Shown here piece by piece: positions 18,407 through 27,644 of a DNA stretch of 64,000 nucleotides (position 1 is the stretch's first letter; each line of letters starts with the position of its first letter). Both the position numbers and the translations under genes were made by a program. The stretch is from Pseudarthrobacter sp. NIBRBAC000502770 (lineage in GTDB: Bacteria; Actinomycetota; Actinomycetes; Actinomycetales; Micrococcaceae), in NCBI RefSeq assembly GCF_006517815.1, contig NZ_CP041198.1:1302001-1366000 (forward strand), read 5' to 3'. The notes under the pieces were generated by a model. It saw only the letters and a list, made by a program, of their open reading frames with translations. It was not told the DNA's origin and did no database searches.

Positions 18407-20091
18407 TCACCGTTTCCGTTGGAACGAGCGCACCGCCTGGGTCACTGTGGGGTAGAAGTGCTCCGGTGTGAAGCGGGAGCCCATGCCGTATTGCAGGAGT
18501 CTATCTTTGACCGGTCCTTGAGCTCGGCGAATACCAGGTCCACGCCGTGCCGGGCCAGCCATTCGTCAAGCTGCACCAGTTCGTCCAGGGCCGTGGTGTC
18601 TATTCCCGTTACGGGTTCGGCTGCGAGCACTACGCGTTCGGTGCCTGGCGGTGCCGCGTCCGTGGTGTCCCGCACGAAGGTTCGCAGGAGGGCGCCGTTT
18701 CCGAAGAACAGCGGTGCGTCGAAGCGCAGGATCAGCAATCCGGGGATGCGGTCGCCTTCCGGATGGCGGCTCGCATCGTGGTAGCCGGGGATTCCGCGGA
18801 CATCTACGAGTTCGGCGCGGTACGGGTCCCAGGCCCGCCGCAGGAAGTCCAGTATCGCGAGGCTGACGGCGACGGCGATGCCCGGGAGGACGCCCAGGAC
18901 CGTGACCCCCAGGAAGGCGGCAAGCATTACCAGTGATTCGCTGCGGCTCATGCGGATGAGCCGGCGCACGCCGGCGGGGTCGGCTATTCCTGCGGCAGCG
19001 GCGATGACGATGGCGGCGAGGGTGGTTGCGGGCAGGAATTCGGTGGCGTCGGGTGCGATGCGCATGAAGCCGAGCACCAGGATGGCGCCGACAACTCCGG
19101 TGAGTTGGGTTTTTGATCCGGACTCTACCGCTACGGGCGTCCGCGAGGCGCTGGCAGAGACGGGGAAGCCTCCCAGCAGCCCGCTGGCGGCGTTCGCTGC
19201 GCCGAGGGCTGCCATTTCGTGGTTGCCGGAGACCTTGCTGTCTTCCGCCGCGGCCAAGGACTGGGACAGGGTTCCGGTGTCCACGAAGACGATCAGGGTG
19301 ATGGCCGCCGCGGCCGGCAGGAGGGCCACTACATCTGCCCAGCCGAGGCCGCCGAGTGCCGGTGCCGGCAGCCCTTGCGGGAGGGCGCCGGTGACTTTGA
19401 GCTGGTCGTGGAGCCCCAGCACGGCAACGGCAACGCAGGAGGTGACGACGGCGATGAGCACGCCCCGGATCCTCCATTTCAGCATGCGGGGAATCAGGAT
19501 GAGCACCAGGGAGGCCAGCCCGACCGCTACGGCGGTCGGATTGGTTTCGCCGGCAAGAACCCGGGGCGCCGCCGCAAGGAGTTTCTCCCAGGGTGATCCG
19601 CTTTCCACGGAGATCCCCAGGAGGGTGGGCAGCTGGGACACCGTGACCAGCAAGGCGATGCCGTTGAGGTAGCCGAGCCGGATGGGCTTCGAGAGCAGTC
19701 CTGTTACGAGTCCTAATCTCAGCGCCGATCCGACCAGCATCATGGCTCCGATCAGGATCGCCAGGAGGCCCGCCAGTGCGACGAATTTTTGTTCGTTGGC
19801 TGCGGCCAGTGGAACTAGGGCGGCGACGATCATCGGGGCCAGCGCGGAATCCGGTCCCAATATGAGAACGCGGGAGGGCCCCACTGCTGCGTAGACAATG
19901 AGGGGGACCACGGTGGCGTAGAGGCCGGTCACCGGCGGAAGGCCGGCCGCCTGGGCGTAGGCCATGCCCGCGGGGACCAGCACCGCGAAGAGCGCGGCGC
20001 CTGCCACCACGTCGTGCCGCAGCCACTCGATCTTGTAGCCACGCAGGACCGGCGGAAGCCGCCAAGGTCGGATCCTCCCGGAGCGGCTCAT
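18407..20091 (-). CDS. SulP-family anion transporter with STAS domain (C-terminus frameshifted)
   Basis: SLC26/SulP transporter: N-terminal signature MAYAQAAGLPPVTGLYATVV, 10-12 membrane segments up to about residue 430, then a cytoplasmic STAS domain (LILRFDAPLFFGNGALLRTF, TGIDTTALDELVQLDEWL). It probably carries sulfate, bicarbonate or a similar anion. The frame as given stops at 18442 after an aberrant tail. Inserting one G near 18511 restores RVKDRLLQYGMGSRFTPEHF and YPTVTQAVRSFQRKR with a stop at 18407, which is the expected STAS ending. Start ATG 20091 (MSRSGRIRPWRLPP) fits the family; the frame is open to 20142. The lesion affects only the last 25 or so residues. Confidence 0.88.
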
Positions 20092-20171
20092 GGTCAGATC
20101 ATGGCCCATCTTGTAAGGGCCCGTCACCCACGTTTGGGTCACCTTGGTGGGTGCGGGATGTCGGGACGTGC

Positions 20172-21683
20172 TTAGACGCGGCGACCGCGGTCTTTCTTGC
20201 GGTGTGTGCGATATGCGGTTTCGGCGTTCGTTGCGGTCCGGGTTTCCTGCTCGATCAGGGTCTGGTAGACGCCGGCGGTTCCGGGCGCGATGTCCGGTGC
20301 CGCGGCTAGCCGGAGCAGGAAATCGCGGGCAACGATCGCGTCTTGGTGGTCGCCGAGGATGCTCTGGATCCGGTGGCTGGTCTTTTCCAGGGCGTGTGCC
20401 CGTTTCCCGTGGATGGTCAGGACGGACTCGGCGGCGTGACGCAGTCGTTTGGCGTCCTTGCGCACCCGGTGGAGGGCGGTGTCGTAGCCGGGAGTTTCCC
20501 TGGCCTTGGTAGCGGCCCGATGGGCCTTATCGAGTCGTTTGGCGACCTTGTTCACGAATCGTGCGCTGGCCTTACGGGCCTTCCTGGCGGCTTTGGCCTT
20601 GGCTGGCGGGGTGTTGCGGAAGTGTTCGAGGGCGTCCAGGAGCCGGTAGTACCGGTGTGATTCCAGGGTGGTGAGGGCGTGCTGGTAGCCGGCGTTGTAG
20701 GTGGTGTCGAGCTCGTGTTCCAGCTGTCCACGGGCGGGACCGGAGGCTTCCGCCGGGGCCAGGGTGTTCAGGTTCGCGAGGATCCTTCGGCGCATTACTT
20801 CGGCGTCCCGGGGCCGGCCCAGGATCCGGCCGAGCCATTGCAGTTCCCGTTCCAACCCGGCCACGGTCTCTTTATCGAACAGGGGGCGGTAGGTCCGCAG
20901 CACCGACCGGGTCCGGCGGGCGGCCGAACGCATCTGATGCACGGTGTCGGGGTCGCCACGTCGCACCCCGGGGTCCTGGGCGAGCAGGGCACTGATTTGT
21001 GCCCCTACGTAAGCGGTCACGACGTCACGGACCGGTCCTTTCTTCCGGGCCGGGCGGGTGCCGGTGGCCTTCGTTTCCGGCCAGGATCCGCCCAGGGCAC
21101 GGGCGAGCTTGGACGCGTGGGCTGAGGGGACGGCTCCGGCAGCTTTCAGCGCTGGTTTCGCGGCGGAGAAGAATTTCGGTCCGGCGTGGACGAGCTCGAT
21201 CTCCCATTCGCGCCACTGCGATTCCGGGCCCGTATCGCGCAGCGGGACGGCATGGACCACGTCGTCCGTGAAATCCGCGAGATGTTCACCGGCCGCCCCG
21301 TGCAGGGCGTAGGTGGTGCGCCGGGTGGAGAGCCGGGCAACGGGGGAGAGGTCGCGGCCGCGGGTGATGGCCGCGAGCCGGTCGAGCAGTTCCGCCGGGA
21401 CATGGTCGGGCTGTCCGAGCGGACTGTGAATTTCGGTGCGGCTGTCCGGGCCGGCGGGCAGTTTTAGGTGCCATCCAGGGTCGACACCGCCCGTGCGCCG
21501 GCGCAACGTCATGCCCCGGGCCGCGAGCTCCAAGGTGCCGGTGTCGTAATAGACAGCCTCCAACGACCTCTCGGAGGCCGCCCCGGCCTCCTCAACACCG
21601 GGGATCGAGGTCAGCTCCGGTATCCCGGGGCCGGGACCTGGATCGTACTTGCGCTCCGTTTCGGTGCTGTCCCCCGCTGTCAT
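20172..21683 (-). CDS. CYTH-CHAD domain protein
   Basis: About 503 residues from ATG 21683, behind GGGAGG. The CYTH part carries the ExExK-type start ETERKYDP, then YYDTGTLELAARGMTLRRRTG and WHLKLPAG, and ends in a basic beta tunnel. The CHAD part (about 280-500) is rich in His, Lys and Arg: VHQMRSAARRTRSVLRTYRP and LHRVRKDAKRLRHAAESVL. CYTH proteins hydrolyse or bind triphosphate or polyphosphate, and CHAD domains bind polyphosphate granules, so a role in inorganic polyphosphate metabolism or localisation is likely. The frame is open to 21974, but upstream text lacks family similarity. Confidence 0.88.
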   Translation of the reverse strand: MTAGDSTETERKYDPGPGPGIPELTSIPGVEEAGAASERSLEAVYYDTGTLELAARGMTLRRRTGGVDPGWHLKLPAGPDSRTEIHSPLGQPDHVPAELLDRLAAITRGRDLSPVARLSTRRTTYALHGAAGEHLADFTDDVVHAVPLRDTGPESQWREWEIELVHAGPKFFSAAKPALKAAGAVPSAHASKLARALGGSWPETKATGTRPARKKGPVRDVVTAYVGAQISALLAQDPGVRRGDPDTVHQMRSAARRTRSVLRTYRPLFDKETVAGLERELQWLGRILGRPRDAEVMRRRILANLNTLAPAEASGPARGQLEHELDTTYNAGYQHALTTLESHRYYRLLDALEHFRNTPPAKAKAARKARKASARFVNKVAKRLDKAHRAATKARETPGYDTALHRVRKDAKRLRHAAESVLTIHGKRAHALEKTSHRIQSILGDHQDAIVARDFLLRLAAAPDIAPGTAGVYQTLIEQETRTATNAETAYRTHRKKDRGRRV

Positions 21684-22134
21684 GCCCGGCCTCCCGACCC
21701 GGCCTTGGGTACAGGCTGTGATGGATGAATGTTGGCCACTGTACGCCTCCATAGTCTTGGCGCGGGCAACAACGGACCCCGCAGCGCGCCTTCTGCGCCG
21801 GCCGTGCACCGATTCTAGGGCCAGGCCCACGGGGCGACCAGTGCCGAAACTCCCGGAACCCGGGGCCACCGCCGGGGTGATCATCGGGTGGTCGACCCGC
21901 CCGGGAATCGGTCTATTCGATAGCGAAATCTCGTGCCCGTAGGGTTGAACTCGAAAGCCTGTCGGTCCCCCCACCGGCGGGCTTTCCTCGCCACCAGCTG
22001 CTGGTTGCTCTTCCAGGCGGGCGCGTCCGGGGCGTCGAAGTTTTTCCTCTGCACTGACCCGGCCGGGGCCCGTAGTCAGCGGCTACTCTTGGGTACCAAG
22101 GACGTCGGCCCGTGATCAGGACAGTGGGGTGGGG

Positions 22135-22656
22135 ATGGATAATGCTCAACAGCTATGGCGGACCGACGCCGCCACCCTGCGTGACTACATCGTTGATGCC
22201 ACAGCGGCGCGGGCGAGAATCCCCGTGTGCCCGGATCCCGAGAAATTATGGCTGATGACGCTGCTCGGTCAGGAGGAACAGGCACTGGAGGAAGGGCTGG
22301 CCCTGCTGAGGAGCTCGGCAGAGCCGTTGGAGTTGCTTCTTGTTCTGGCCGGTATCCTGCAACGACGCTACCTGTGGGGTGACGCCGCCCGGCTCCACGA
22401 ACAGGCCCTTCGTCTTGCCGGGACCCCGGTCCGGGAAGCGAGGGTCCGGCATCAGATTGGTCTGCGGTTGTTTGACGAAGCCCTCTACCGTGATGCGGCG
22501 GCGGAGTTTCAATGGGCCAGTGACCTCTATCGGGTCAGGGGCAAAACGGAACTCGCCGCGGCCTCGGATGCTGCCATGCACCGGGCCTGGCAGCTCGCCG
22601 CCGCCCAGCTGGACTACTTCCGGTCCCCGGGATCCAGCCCGAACCCCGGGCCCTGA
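22135..22656 (+). CDS. Helical-repeat (TPR-like) hypothetical protein
   Basis: A 173-residue all-helical protein: LWLMTLLGQEEQALEEGLAL, LLLVLAGILQRRYLWGDAAR, LHEQALRLAGTPVREARVRH and EALYRDAAAEFQWASDLYRV. The spacing of A, L and Y residues resembles three to four degenerate TPR units, which would make it a binding scaffold. No catalytic motif is visible. ATG 22135 follows a G-rich site (GTGGGGTGGGG); a GTG at 22129 is also possible. It is separate from its neighbours by position. Confidence 0.6.
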   Translation: MDNAQQLWRTDAATLRDYIVDATAARARIPVCPDPEKLWLMTLLGQEEQALEEGLALLRSSAEPLELLLVLAGILQRRYLWGDAARLHEQALRLAGTPVREARVRHQIGLRLFDEALYRDAAAEFQWASDLYRVRGKTELAAASDAAMHRAWQLAAAQLDYFRSPGSSPNPGP

Positions 22657-23066
22657 TCCCGGACCATCGGAGCGTTATGCACACCGGAGGTCACTGATCG
22701 CTTACTGTTCACCTGGAATTCGTTGTCTGACGACGGGGTTCTGCACGACGATAATGCGACGGTGTCTGCGCCGCACTACAGGGATGGGAACTCGCATCCC
22801 CAGCGTTCGGGGCAGGTGCCAAGAAAGGCGGGACTGGCTCCCGGTCTCAGCCAATGGGGGAGCCGGTCCCGCTGAAACCATCCGGACCACCGGATCGCAG
22901 CGGGGCCCAGCCGCAGAGGGGCAGTAACTGATACCGCAGCGGTACGCGGGCCGTGATGATCGTGGACCGGGATCCACGGTCCTGGATGCCCGATGGCCCG
23001 TCCAGGGGCTGATTCCCGCGCCAAATGGGCTTTTCGTAGTCCGCGCGGGTCAACGTGTGGTACCGG
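22657..23066. other. Gap without a recognised gene
   Basis: Frames on both strands are short and show no family similarity. The region is close to the average GC of the window. I see no clear terminator or promoter that I would defend. Confidence 0.3.
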
Positions 23067-23294
23067 CTAGAGGTGAGTGATGTCGAACTCGGTCAGGTCC
23101 AGGAGTCGTTGGGGCCCGCCCGGGCGGTCGGTGATCCAGAACAGTTCGTGTCCGGGAGCGATCCGGATGACCTGCCCTCGATGGGCTATGGCACCGCCAT
23201 ATGCCGCCTCGATATGATCCCCGCAGGTGAGGTCTGCAGTGGAGCGCACGGCGCGCCCTTTGGGGGTTGCGGGCGGGAATTCCGTGGTTTTCAT
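23067..23294 (-). CDS. Small conserved-looking protein, 75 residues
   Basis: Reads MKTTEFPPATPKGRAVRSTA then GDHIEAAYGGAIAHRGQVIR, with LFWITDRPGGPQRLLDLTEF at the end. It is a compact beta-rich sequence with a DxI-x-A-x-YGG pattern and no membrane segment. Coding character is good and the start is an ATG with a weak GGACG upstream. I do not recognise a named family. It is flanked by other small accessory genes. Confidence 0.5.
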   Translation of the reverse strand: MKTTEFPPATPKGRAVRSTADLTCGDHIEAAYGGAIAHRGQVIRIAPGHELFWITDRPGGPQRLLDLTEFDITHL

Positions 23295-23450
23295 GCGTCC
23301 AGCATGCCGCGGAAAGGTTGCAGCCCGGTATCCGCAGCATTAATGGGCCGATAGGGGGAGCAGCCCTTTGCGTTCGAGGGAATCTGCAGCATGGCGGGCG
23401 TCAGAATTGCAGTCTTGCAACATCTCTCGATCGGAGCTGACAATCCTTGA

Positions 23451-23642
23451 ATGGGAGTCAATGAAGAATTGCGGGCACTCAGCCATGTGGTGGACCGGCT
23501 CGTCGATAAGTATCCGGCTGTCCCGCGGGAGCATATCGAGGACATCGTGCAGCAGGAGCACCGATTGTTGGATGCAGGCAGGGTACGGGACTACGTGCCG
23601 ATTCTGGTTGAGCATGCGGCAAAAGACAGGCTGAACCGCTGA
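23451..23642 (+). CDS. Three-helix bundle protein, DUF3562-like
   Basis: A 63-residue protein, MGVNEELRALSHVVDRLVDK then VPREHIEDIVQQEHRLLDAG and VRDYVPILVEHAAKDRLNR. The pattern V-x-x-x-(H/F)-x-x-L-x-x-A-(R/K)-(I/V)-R-D-(F/Y)-(V/I)-P-(I/V)-L-V-E matches the three-helix dimerisation proteins of the DUF3562 type that are common in Actinobacteria. No enzymatic role is known. The ribosome binding site is weak. Confidence 0.65.
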   Translation: MGVNEELRALSHVVDRLVDKYPAVPREHIEDIVQQEHRLLDAGRVRDYVPILVEHAAKDRLNR

Positions 23643-23898
23643 CGGCGCCGGCACTTATCGGCGAGTGAAAAATTGTCCCCGGGAACCCATGCCATTCAAC
23701 GGCGGGGTTCTACCCCTGCCGGGTCGGACGGCCGTTGTCCGGGGCGAGAGGAGCCACCAACGGTGAGAATGCGCCGCGCATTTGCAGGGCGTGCGTTCGG
23801 AAACGTCCGCGGAAAAACCATCTTCGAGACACCTGCAGATAACCCTGCCCCGAGACCATAGGTCTTGGGGGTGCCCTTCGGACCTGAAAGGACGAACC

Positions 23899-24063
23899 AT
23901 GATCGATGAACCTGGTGTTATCGACTCGTGCCACGACCTACTGCTCCAACCGGACAAAAATCGTTCGAGAGGGTCCGCCCCCGCTGATGCTGGCGATGAA
24001 GAGTCCGGACGACTCCTCATCCAGCAGCAACCGCGGCGAAGGAAACGGAGGCCGGCTGTATGA
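23899..24063 (+). CDS. 54-residue protein coupled to a broken membrane gene
   Basis: ATG 23899 has a very good AAAGGA site 7 bases upstream. The product reads MIDEPGVIDSCHDLLLQPDK and ends RLLIQQQPRRRKRRPAV. Its TGA at 24061-24063 overlaps the ATG of the next gene (ATGA), the usual sign of translational coupling. The start is acidic and the end strongly basic. I do not recognise a family; the gene call rests on start signal and coupling. Confidence 0.45.
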   Translation: MIDEPGVIDSCHDLLLQPDKNRSRGSAPADAGDEESGRLLIQQQPRRRKRRPAV

Positions 24064-24501
24064 CACACGACGCCGCCGGGAAGGACCTGCCGGAGCGCTA
24101 CGGCCTGCTCCGTCCCGGCGTGATCCTCACCGCCCGCGCGCTCTTCAAGGGCTGGGCGATCACCACAAGCCTATGGTTGATGGGCCTGTATGCCGTCCTG
24201 GCTGTGACCACGCAGGGGTTCTGGTTTTAACCTGGGCCTGATGGTGCTGGTGTACGGGTACGGCGTCTCCTTCGTCATCGGCGTGCCCTTGGGCTGGATC
24301 CTTGGACGCCTGCTCCGGCCCGTCCGGAACCAGTGGACCCACCTGGGCGCGTTCTTCATCGTCCCAACGCTCTGCTTTTGCGCATTGGGGTCCCTGATTG
24401 GGTTTTGCTGGACACCGGAGGCTCTGGGGCTCTGAACTACCGTCGGACTGGCCGCCGCCGCCGGGCGTCTGGCCGTCTGGAAAGACGTCGTGGTCCGGTG
24501 A
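24060..24501 (+). pseudogene. Small membrane protein with one frameshift and one in-frame TGA
   Basis: The first part reads MTHDAAGKDLPERYGLLRPG, then LFKGWAITTSLWLMGLYAVL and GFWF, and stops at 24228. Dropping one T in the TTTT run at 24225-24228 lets it continue NLGLMVLVYGYGVSFVIGVP, then LGWILGRLLRPVRNQW and GSLIGFCWTPEALGL. It then meets TGA at 24433-24435 where Trp would fit (GLWTTVGLAAAAG), and ends in VWKDVVVR with a natural TGA at 24499. Three or four membrane segments result. The next gene may be coupled through a GTGA at 24498. Confidence 0.55.
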
Positions 24502-24566
24502 GCATCTGGGAGCACCTGAGCATTGCTGTCCGCCCTGGCCGCAACTCATGTGTAACACTTCATGGC

Positions 24567-25180
24567 ATGGACGATCCCAGAAGCCGTATCCTGCCGCTCC
24601 TGCGTCAAGGTGAAAGGCTTCTGTGGGTCGGTCAGCCGGATCCGCGGGTCCGCTTTACCGGCGCGGATGCCTTACTGGTGCCGTTCAGTATTCTCTGGGG
24701 TGGGTTCGCAGCGTTTTGGGAGTTCATGGTTGTGACCACGGCTAAGGAGCCCTTTTTCATGCTGTGGGGCATCCCCTTCGTACTGGTGGGCCTCTAATTC
24801 ATCTTCGGTAGGTTCATCTATAAGAAGCGGCGGAAGCTGCGCACGGTGTACGGCCTTACCGATCGCCGGGCGATCGTCTGCACGGGAAACAATTCCGTAT
24901 CTGATTCGCCCGTCAACGGCATGCCTACCAGGTCGATCGGTCCAAGGACGGCCGGCATGTGAGCGTCACTTTCGGGTCTCAGGGCATGGCCGGGGCGTTC
25001 GGCATGGGGATGTACCAGAACACTGGGATGGACTTTTTCAGCCTAGGCATGGGGCAAGCCATGGCCTTTTTTGACGTCCCGGACTCTGATGGGCTGCTCC
25101 GTGCCTTGGATCAAAGCAACAGTTGGCTAGGAGCCAAAGGCTGGCGGGCGCCCTCCGATCTTGGCGCGGGCTTACGGTAA
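24567..25180 (+). pseudogene. Membrane-anchored PH-domain-like protein, broken
   Basis: From ATG 24567: MDDPRSRILPLLRQGERLLW, two hydrophobic segments (LVPFSILWGGFAAFWEFMVV and FMLWGIPFVLVGL), then TAA at 24795-24797. Reading on in the same frame gives FIFGRFIYKKRRKLRTVYGL and TDRRAIV, the Y-x-L-T-x-R-R motif of bacterial PH domains, so the TAA probably replaced a Tyr codon. A frame change near 24930-24957 then leads into VSVTFGSQG and FFDVPDSDGLLRALDQ. At least two lesions are needed to explain the reading. Confidence 0.6.
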
Positions 25181-25220
25181 CCGCACTCTTTCGCCAGGAT
25201 GCGTGAGACCGGGGGCGCGC

Positions 25221-25358
25221 GTGCAGCACGAAGATGACGGGGACAAGAGAAGTTCGCTGGTGGGTCGCGTGGTTGCGTTCTGCCTTGTCTACCCGGAATT
25301 AATTGCATTCGTGGTGATACTTATCTTGGCCGTCGCTGGCCTCGCCTTTATCGAGTGA
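25221..25358 (+). CDS. Possible small membrane protein, 45 residues
   Basis: From GTG 25221 the frame reads VQHEDDGDKRSSLVGRVVAF then CLVYPELIAFVVILILAVAG, a single membrane helix with a charged N-terminus. There is no clear ribosome binding site, so it may be the tail of an older gene. Low confidence. Confidence 0.3.
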   Translation: MQHEDDGDKRSSLVGRVVAFCLVYPELIAFVVILILAVAGLAFIE

Positions 25359-25492
25359 CCAGGGCTCCCCCTGCCACCGTCCCGACGCCTTGCTGGCCGG
25401 CTTTCGAGGACTTCCTCATCCAATGCAGTCCGAATGTTACTGACCGGCGTCGACCTCTGCAGCCGGTGCCCAGCACGTAAGGTGCAAGCTTG

Positions 25493-25726
25493 TCAGAGGG
25501 ATCGTCGTCGGCCATTGCCGCCTTTCCGTCGTCCGAGTGCCAAGAACTGACGGACTGGCACGACCAGAGAGACGGTGAACGCGGTCCCGACTATCGCAGA
25601 CAGCCACCCGATGGGATTCTTGTCGTTCAGCACTTGCACCGGGAACTGGAATTCAAGGATGGGGGCGAGCACGATGAGCTGCGTTGACAGCGCTTTTCTT
25701 AGCTGAACTGCAGCCGCACGTTTCAC
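25493..25726 (-). CDS. Small membrane protein, second gene of a coupled pair
   Basis: A 77-residue protein with two hydrophobic segments (TQLIVLAPILEFQFPVQVL and IGWLSAIVGTAFTVSLVVPV) and a basic C-terminus (GRRKGGNGRRRSL). Its GTG at 25726 overlaps the stop of the upstream gene in a GTGA, so the two are translated together. No family is recognised. The pair looks like an accessory or phage-derived membrane module, but nothing shows its function directly. Confidence 0.45.
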   Translation of the reverse strand: MKRAAAVQLRKALSTQLIVLAPILEFQFPVQVLNDKNPIGWLSAIVGTAFTVSLVVPVRQFLALGRRKGGNGRRRSL

Positions 25727-26127
25727 TGACAGGTGTTCCGGCTGAGCGTGACTTGTCCCAGGATTTCCCGTCGAATGGCCTTTTGCTCATCGGCGTTAAG
25801 GGACATCGTGACATTCATCCTGCCCATGTTCACTGCGGAAGCAATGACCTTCGCGTTGTATGTGATGCCCGCGCCGATTGCAACAATCCCAGCCAGCATA
25901 GTCCCAGCGAACAGGTACGTATGGACGTTGGCCCACTCGCCCTGGAACAGCTGCATTCCGAGCGCAGCCCCGACAATGAACAGCAGCACGACAGCGGCGG
26001 GCAAGTACAAGCTGAAATAGGTCGTAAGGGCTTTGCCGAGACCCTTGTCGGCGACTCCCTGAGCGCGCCGTTCCGCCCTGGCCCAGCGATCCTCGGACTC
26101 AGCCAGCAAGTCGTCCAGCCCACGCAT
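25723..26127 (-). CDS. Membrane protein, first gene of a coupled pair
   Basis: A 134-residue protein from ATG 26127, behind AAGGGGGG. The N-terminus is charged (MRGLDDLLAESEDRWARAER), followed by two membrane helices (FSLYLPAAVVLLFIVGAALG, YLFAGTMLAGIVAIGAGI) and a polar helical tail (NADEQKAIRREILGQVTL). The frame is open to 26157. It overlaps the next gene by four bases. Not a family I can name. Confidence 0.5.
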   Translation of the reverse strand: MRGLDDLLAESEDRWARAERRAQGVADKGLGKALTTYFSLYLPAAVVLLFIVGAALGMQLFQGEWANVHTYLFAGTMLAGIVAIGAGITYNAKVIASAVNMGRMNVTMSLNADEQKAIRREILGQVTLSRNTCQ

Positions 26128-26392
26128 CCGTCCCCCCTTGTTCGGGCTGCGCCCCAAAAGCAGACGCTATTCGGGGGAAAGCTGTGTGGCAATCGTCTTG
26201 ATCAAAGCCTGGGGATGTGGATCGGCTGCCTTTGATGGGTCGAAGTGCCTACTTCTACGGGGGAGGGGCCACGGGAGATGGAAGATGTTGGTCAGGATCC
26301 AGCCGGCACCGCTGAAGAGGAAGAACTTGATTATCCGCGCCGGCCCGAGTGAGTTGGCCGTGGGGTGGAACTGCCACACATAGGATGGCCGG

Positions 26393-26647
26393 GTGACTGA
26401 CGAACCCAGAGCGCCCCGCTTCCTGACGCCCACCCAGGTCGCCGAGGAGCTGAACGTGAAGCCGAACCAGGTCCACGCGCTGATCAAAGCCGGTGGCCTG
26501 CGCGCTCTTCAGGTTGGTGGCCGCGGCATGTAGCGCATAGGGCGGCAGGACCTTGAGGACTACATCGCCGAAGCGTACCGGCGCACAGCCGAACGTATTG
26601 CCGCCGGCGAGCTGGAGGACGCCGGGTCGGACGCCGAGGAGGCGTAG
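26393..26647 (+). pseudogene. Excisionase-like helix-turn-helix protein interrupted by TAG
   Basis: From GTG 26393: PRFLTPTQVAEELNVKPNQV, HALIKAGGLRALQVGGRGM, then TAG at 26531-26533, then RIGRQDLEDYIAEAYRRTAE to a TAG at 26645. The family of MerR/AlpA-like winged HTH proteins has a near-invariant Trp after the GGRG motif (GGRG-x-W-R), so TAG stands where TGG is expected and the frame is otherwise intact. The protein would be an 84-residue DNA-binding regulator. The fragment before the stop lacks the wing and dimerisation helix. Confidence 0.75.
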
Positions 26648-26679
26648 CGGAAGCACGGGGTCGACCCTAGACTCTCGCC

Positions 26680-27228
26680 ATGAGGAAGTGGTGGCTTGAT
26701 CTGCCTCCAGGGCTGCGGGTGGCGATCATCGCTGTCGTCGCCTTTGCCTTCTACACAGGTGGCGCCTTGATCTTCGGAGAGAAGTTCATCAGCGCCCTGT
26801 TCAGTGGAATGTTCTACGCGCTTATTTTGGCCGGAGGGACCTACTTCGCCCAGAAGCGCTTCCGTAGGACCGCGGCAAGGCTCGAAGAGCATGGCCAGTC
26901 GCTGATGTTCCTGCGATACCCGAATGTCCTGCCGGGTTCCTTGAGCGGCGTCTGGCAGATGGGTGTGGCCACGCCCTCGCCAAGCCGGATCGACTTCCAG
27001 CCGGCCGTCTACGACCAACTCATTCCCAGCGGCCGCAGCAGGGCTCTCACCGGCCTCGGGACCACCGGACTGCCGCCACGGACAGCCGGCCGCTACGACA
27101 AGAAGCAGGCCGTGCCGTTCGACTTCGAGGTCATCACCTTGGACTCCGACGGGGGAGTCATCGAGATCGCCGCGAGCCCTGCGACGGTCAAGAAGATCCT
27201 GGAAGCCGTCGGGCCGGCATCTTCATAG
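26680..27228 (+). CDS. Membrane-anchored hypothetical protein, 182 residues
   Basis: ATG 26680. Two adjacent membrane helices (GLRVAIIAVVAFAFYTGGAL and ALFSGMFYALILAGGTYFAQ) are followed by a soluble domain of about 120 residues containing LSGVWQMGVATPSPSRIDFQ and VPFDFEVITLDSDGGVIEIA. The soluble part looks like a beta-rich ligand or PH-like domain, and no catalytic motif is seen. It follows the broken HTH gene by 32 bases and could have been its operon partner. Not recognised as a named family. Confidence 0.6.
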   Translation: MRKWWLDLPPGLRVAIIAVVAFAFYTGGALIFGEKFISALFSGMFYALILAGGTYFAQKRFRRTAARLEEHGQSLMFLRYPNVLPGSLSGVWQMGVATPSPSRIDFQPAVYDQLIPSGRSRALTGLGTTGLPPRTAGRYDKKQAVPFDFEVITLDSDGGVIEIAASPATVKKILEAVGPASS

Positions 27229-27292
27229 GCTCCGGGAGCAAGATCCGGTCAAGCCCCTTGCTCGGAGGCTTGGGTGGTGATTCAGTTCAGCC

Positions 27293-27610
27293 ATGGCAGC
27301 AACTCCGACAGGACCGAGGGGAGAAGAACAACCCCTGTCCGCCGCGAAGCAGGCTGCTACGCGTCGGCTCCGCAGGCTGAACTATTTCTCACTGCCCGCA
27401 CTGGCCGTTGCACTGGTCCTCACCTTCATCCCGAATCCGCCGTTGCCGCTACTGATCGCCAAACTGGCACTCATGGCCATCCTGGTCGTGGTCCTCGGGT
27501 TCGTGTCGATCCGATTCTCGCTCTGGCAGCGCGACGAATACTGGCGCGAGCGGGGCAGGGACCCCAAGCACCCGGAACGCTTCCCGGGGGACCCGCCGGC
27601 TGCGAAGTAG
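27293..27610 (+). CDS. Small two-helix membrane protein
   Basis: A 105-residue protein from ATG 27293. A basic N-terminus (AAKQAATRRLRRLNYFSLPA) leads into two membrane helices (LAVALVLTFIPNPPLPLLIA, LALMAILVVVLGFVSIRFSL) and a charged tail (RDEYWRERGRDPKHPERFPG). It lies 64 bases after the preceding membrane gene on the same strand, so the two may form a transcript. No function can be assigned. Confidence 0.55.
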   Translation: MAATPTGPRGEEQPLSAAKQAATRRLRRLNYFSLPALAVALVLTFIPNPPLPLLIAKLALMAILVVVLGFVSIRFSLWQRDEYWRERGRDPKHPERFPGDPPAAK

Positions 27611-27644
27611 CGGCAGGCCCAGAAACCTTCTACCGGCATGACCC

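Noticed and set aside
18566..20065. A 499-residue minus-strand frame inside the SulP gene
   Set aside because: Arg/Pro/Gly-rich shadow of the transporter in another frame; no start signal or motif.
4778..26533. Reassignment of TGA or TAG to Trp
   Set aside because: Many intact genes here end in TGA or TAG and use TGG for Trp, so the in-frame stops are lesions or errors rather than a changed code.
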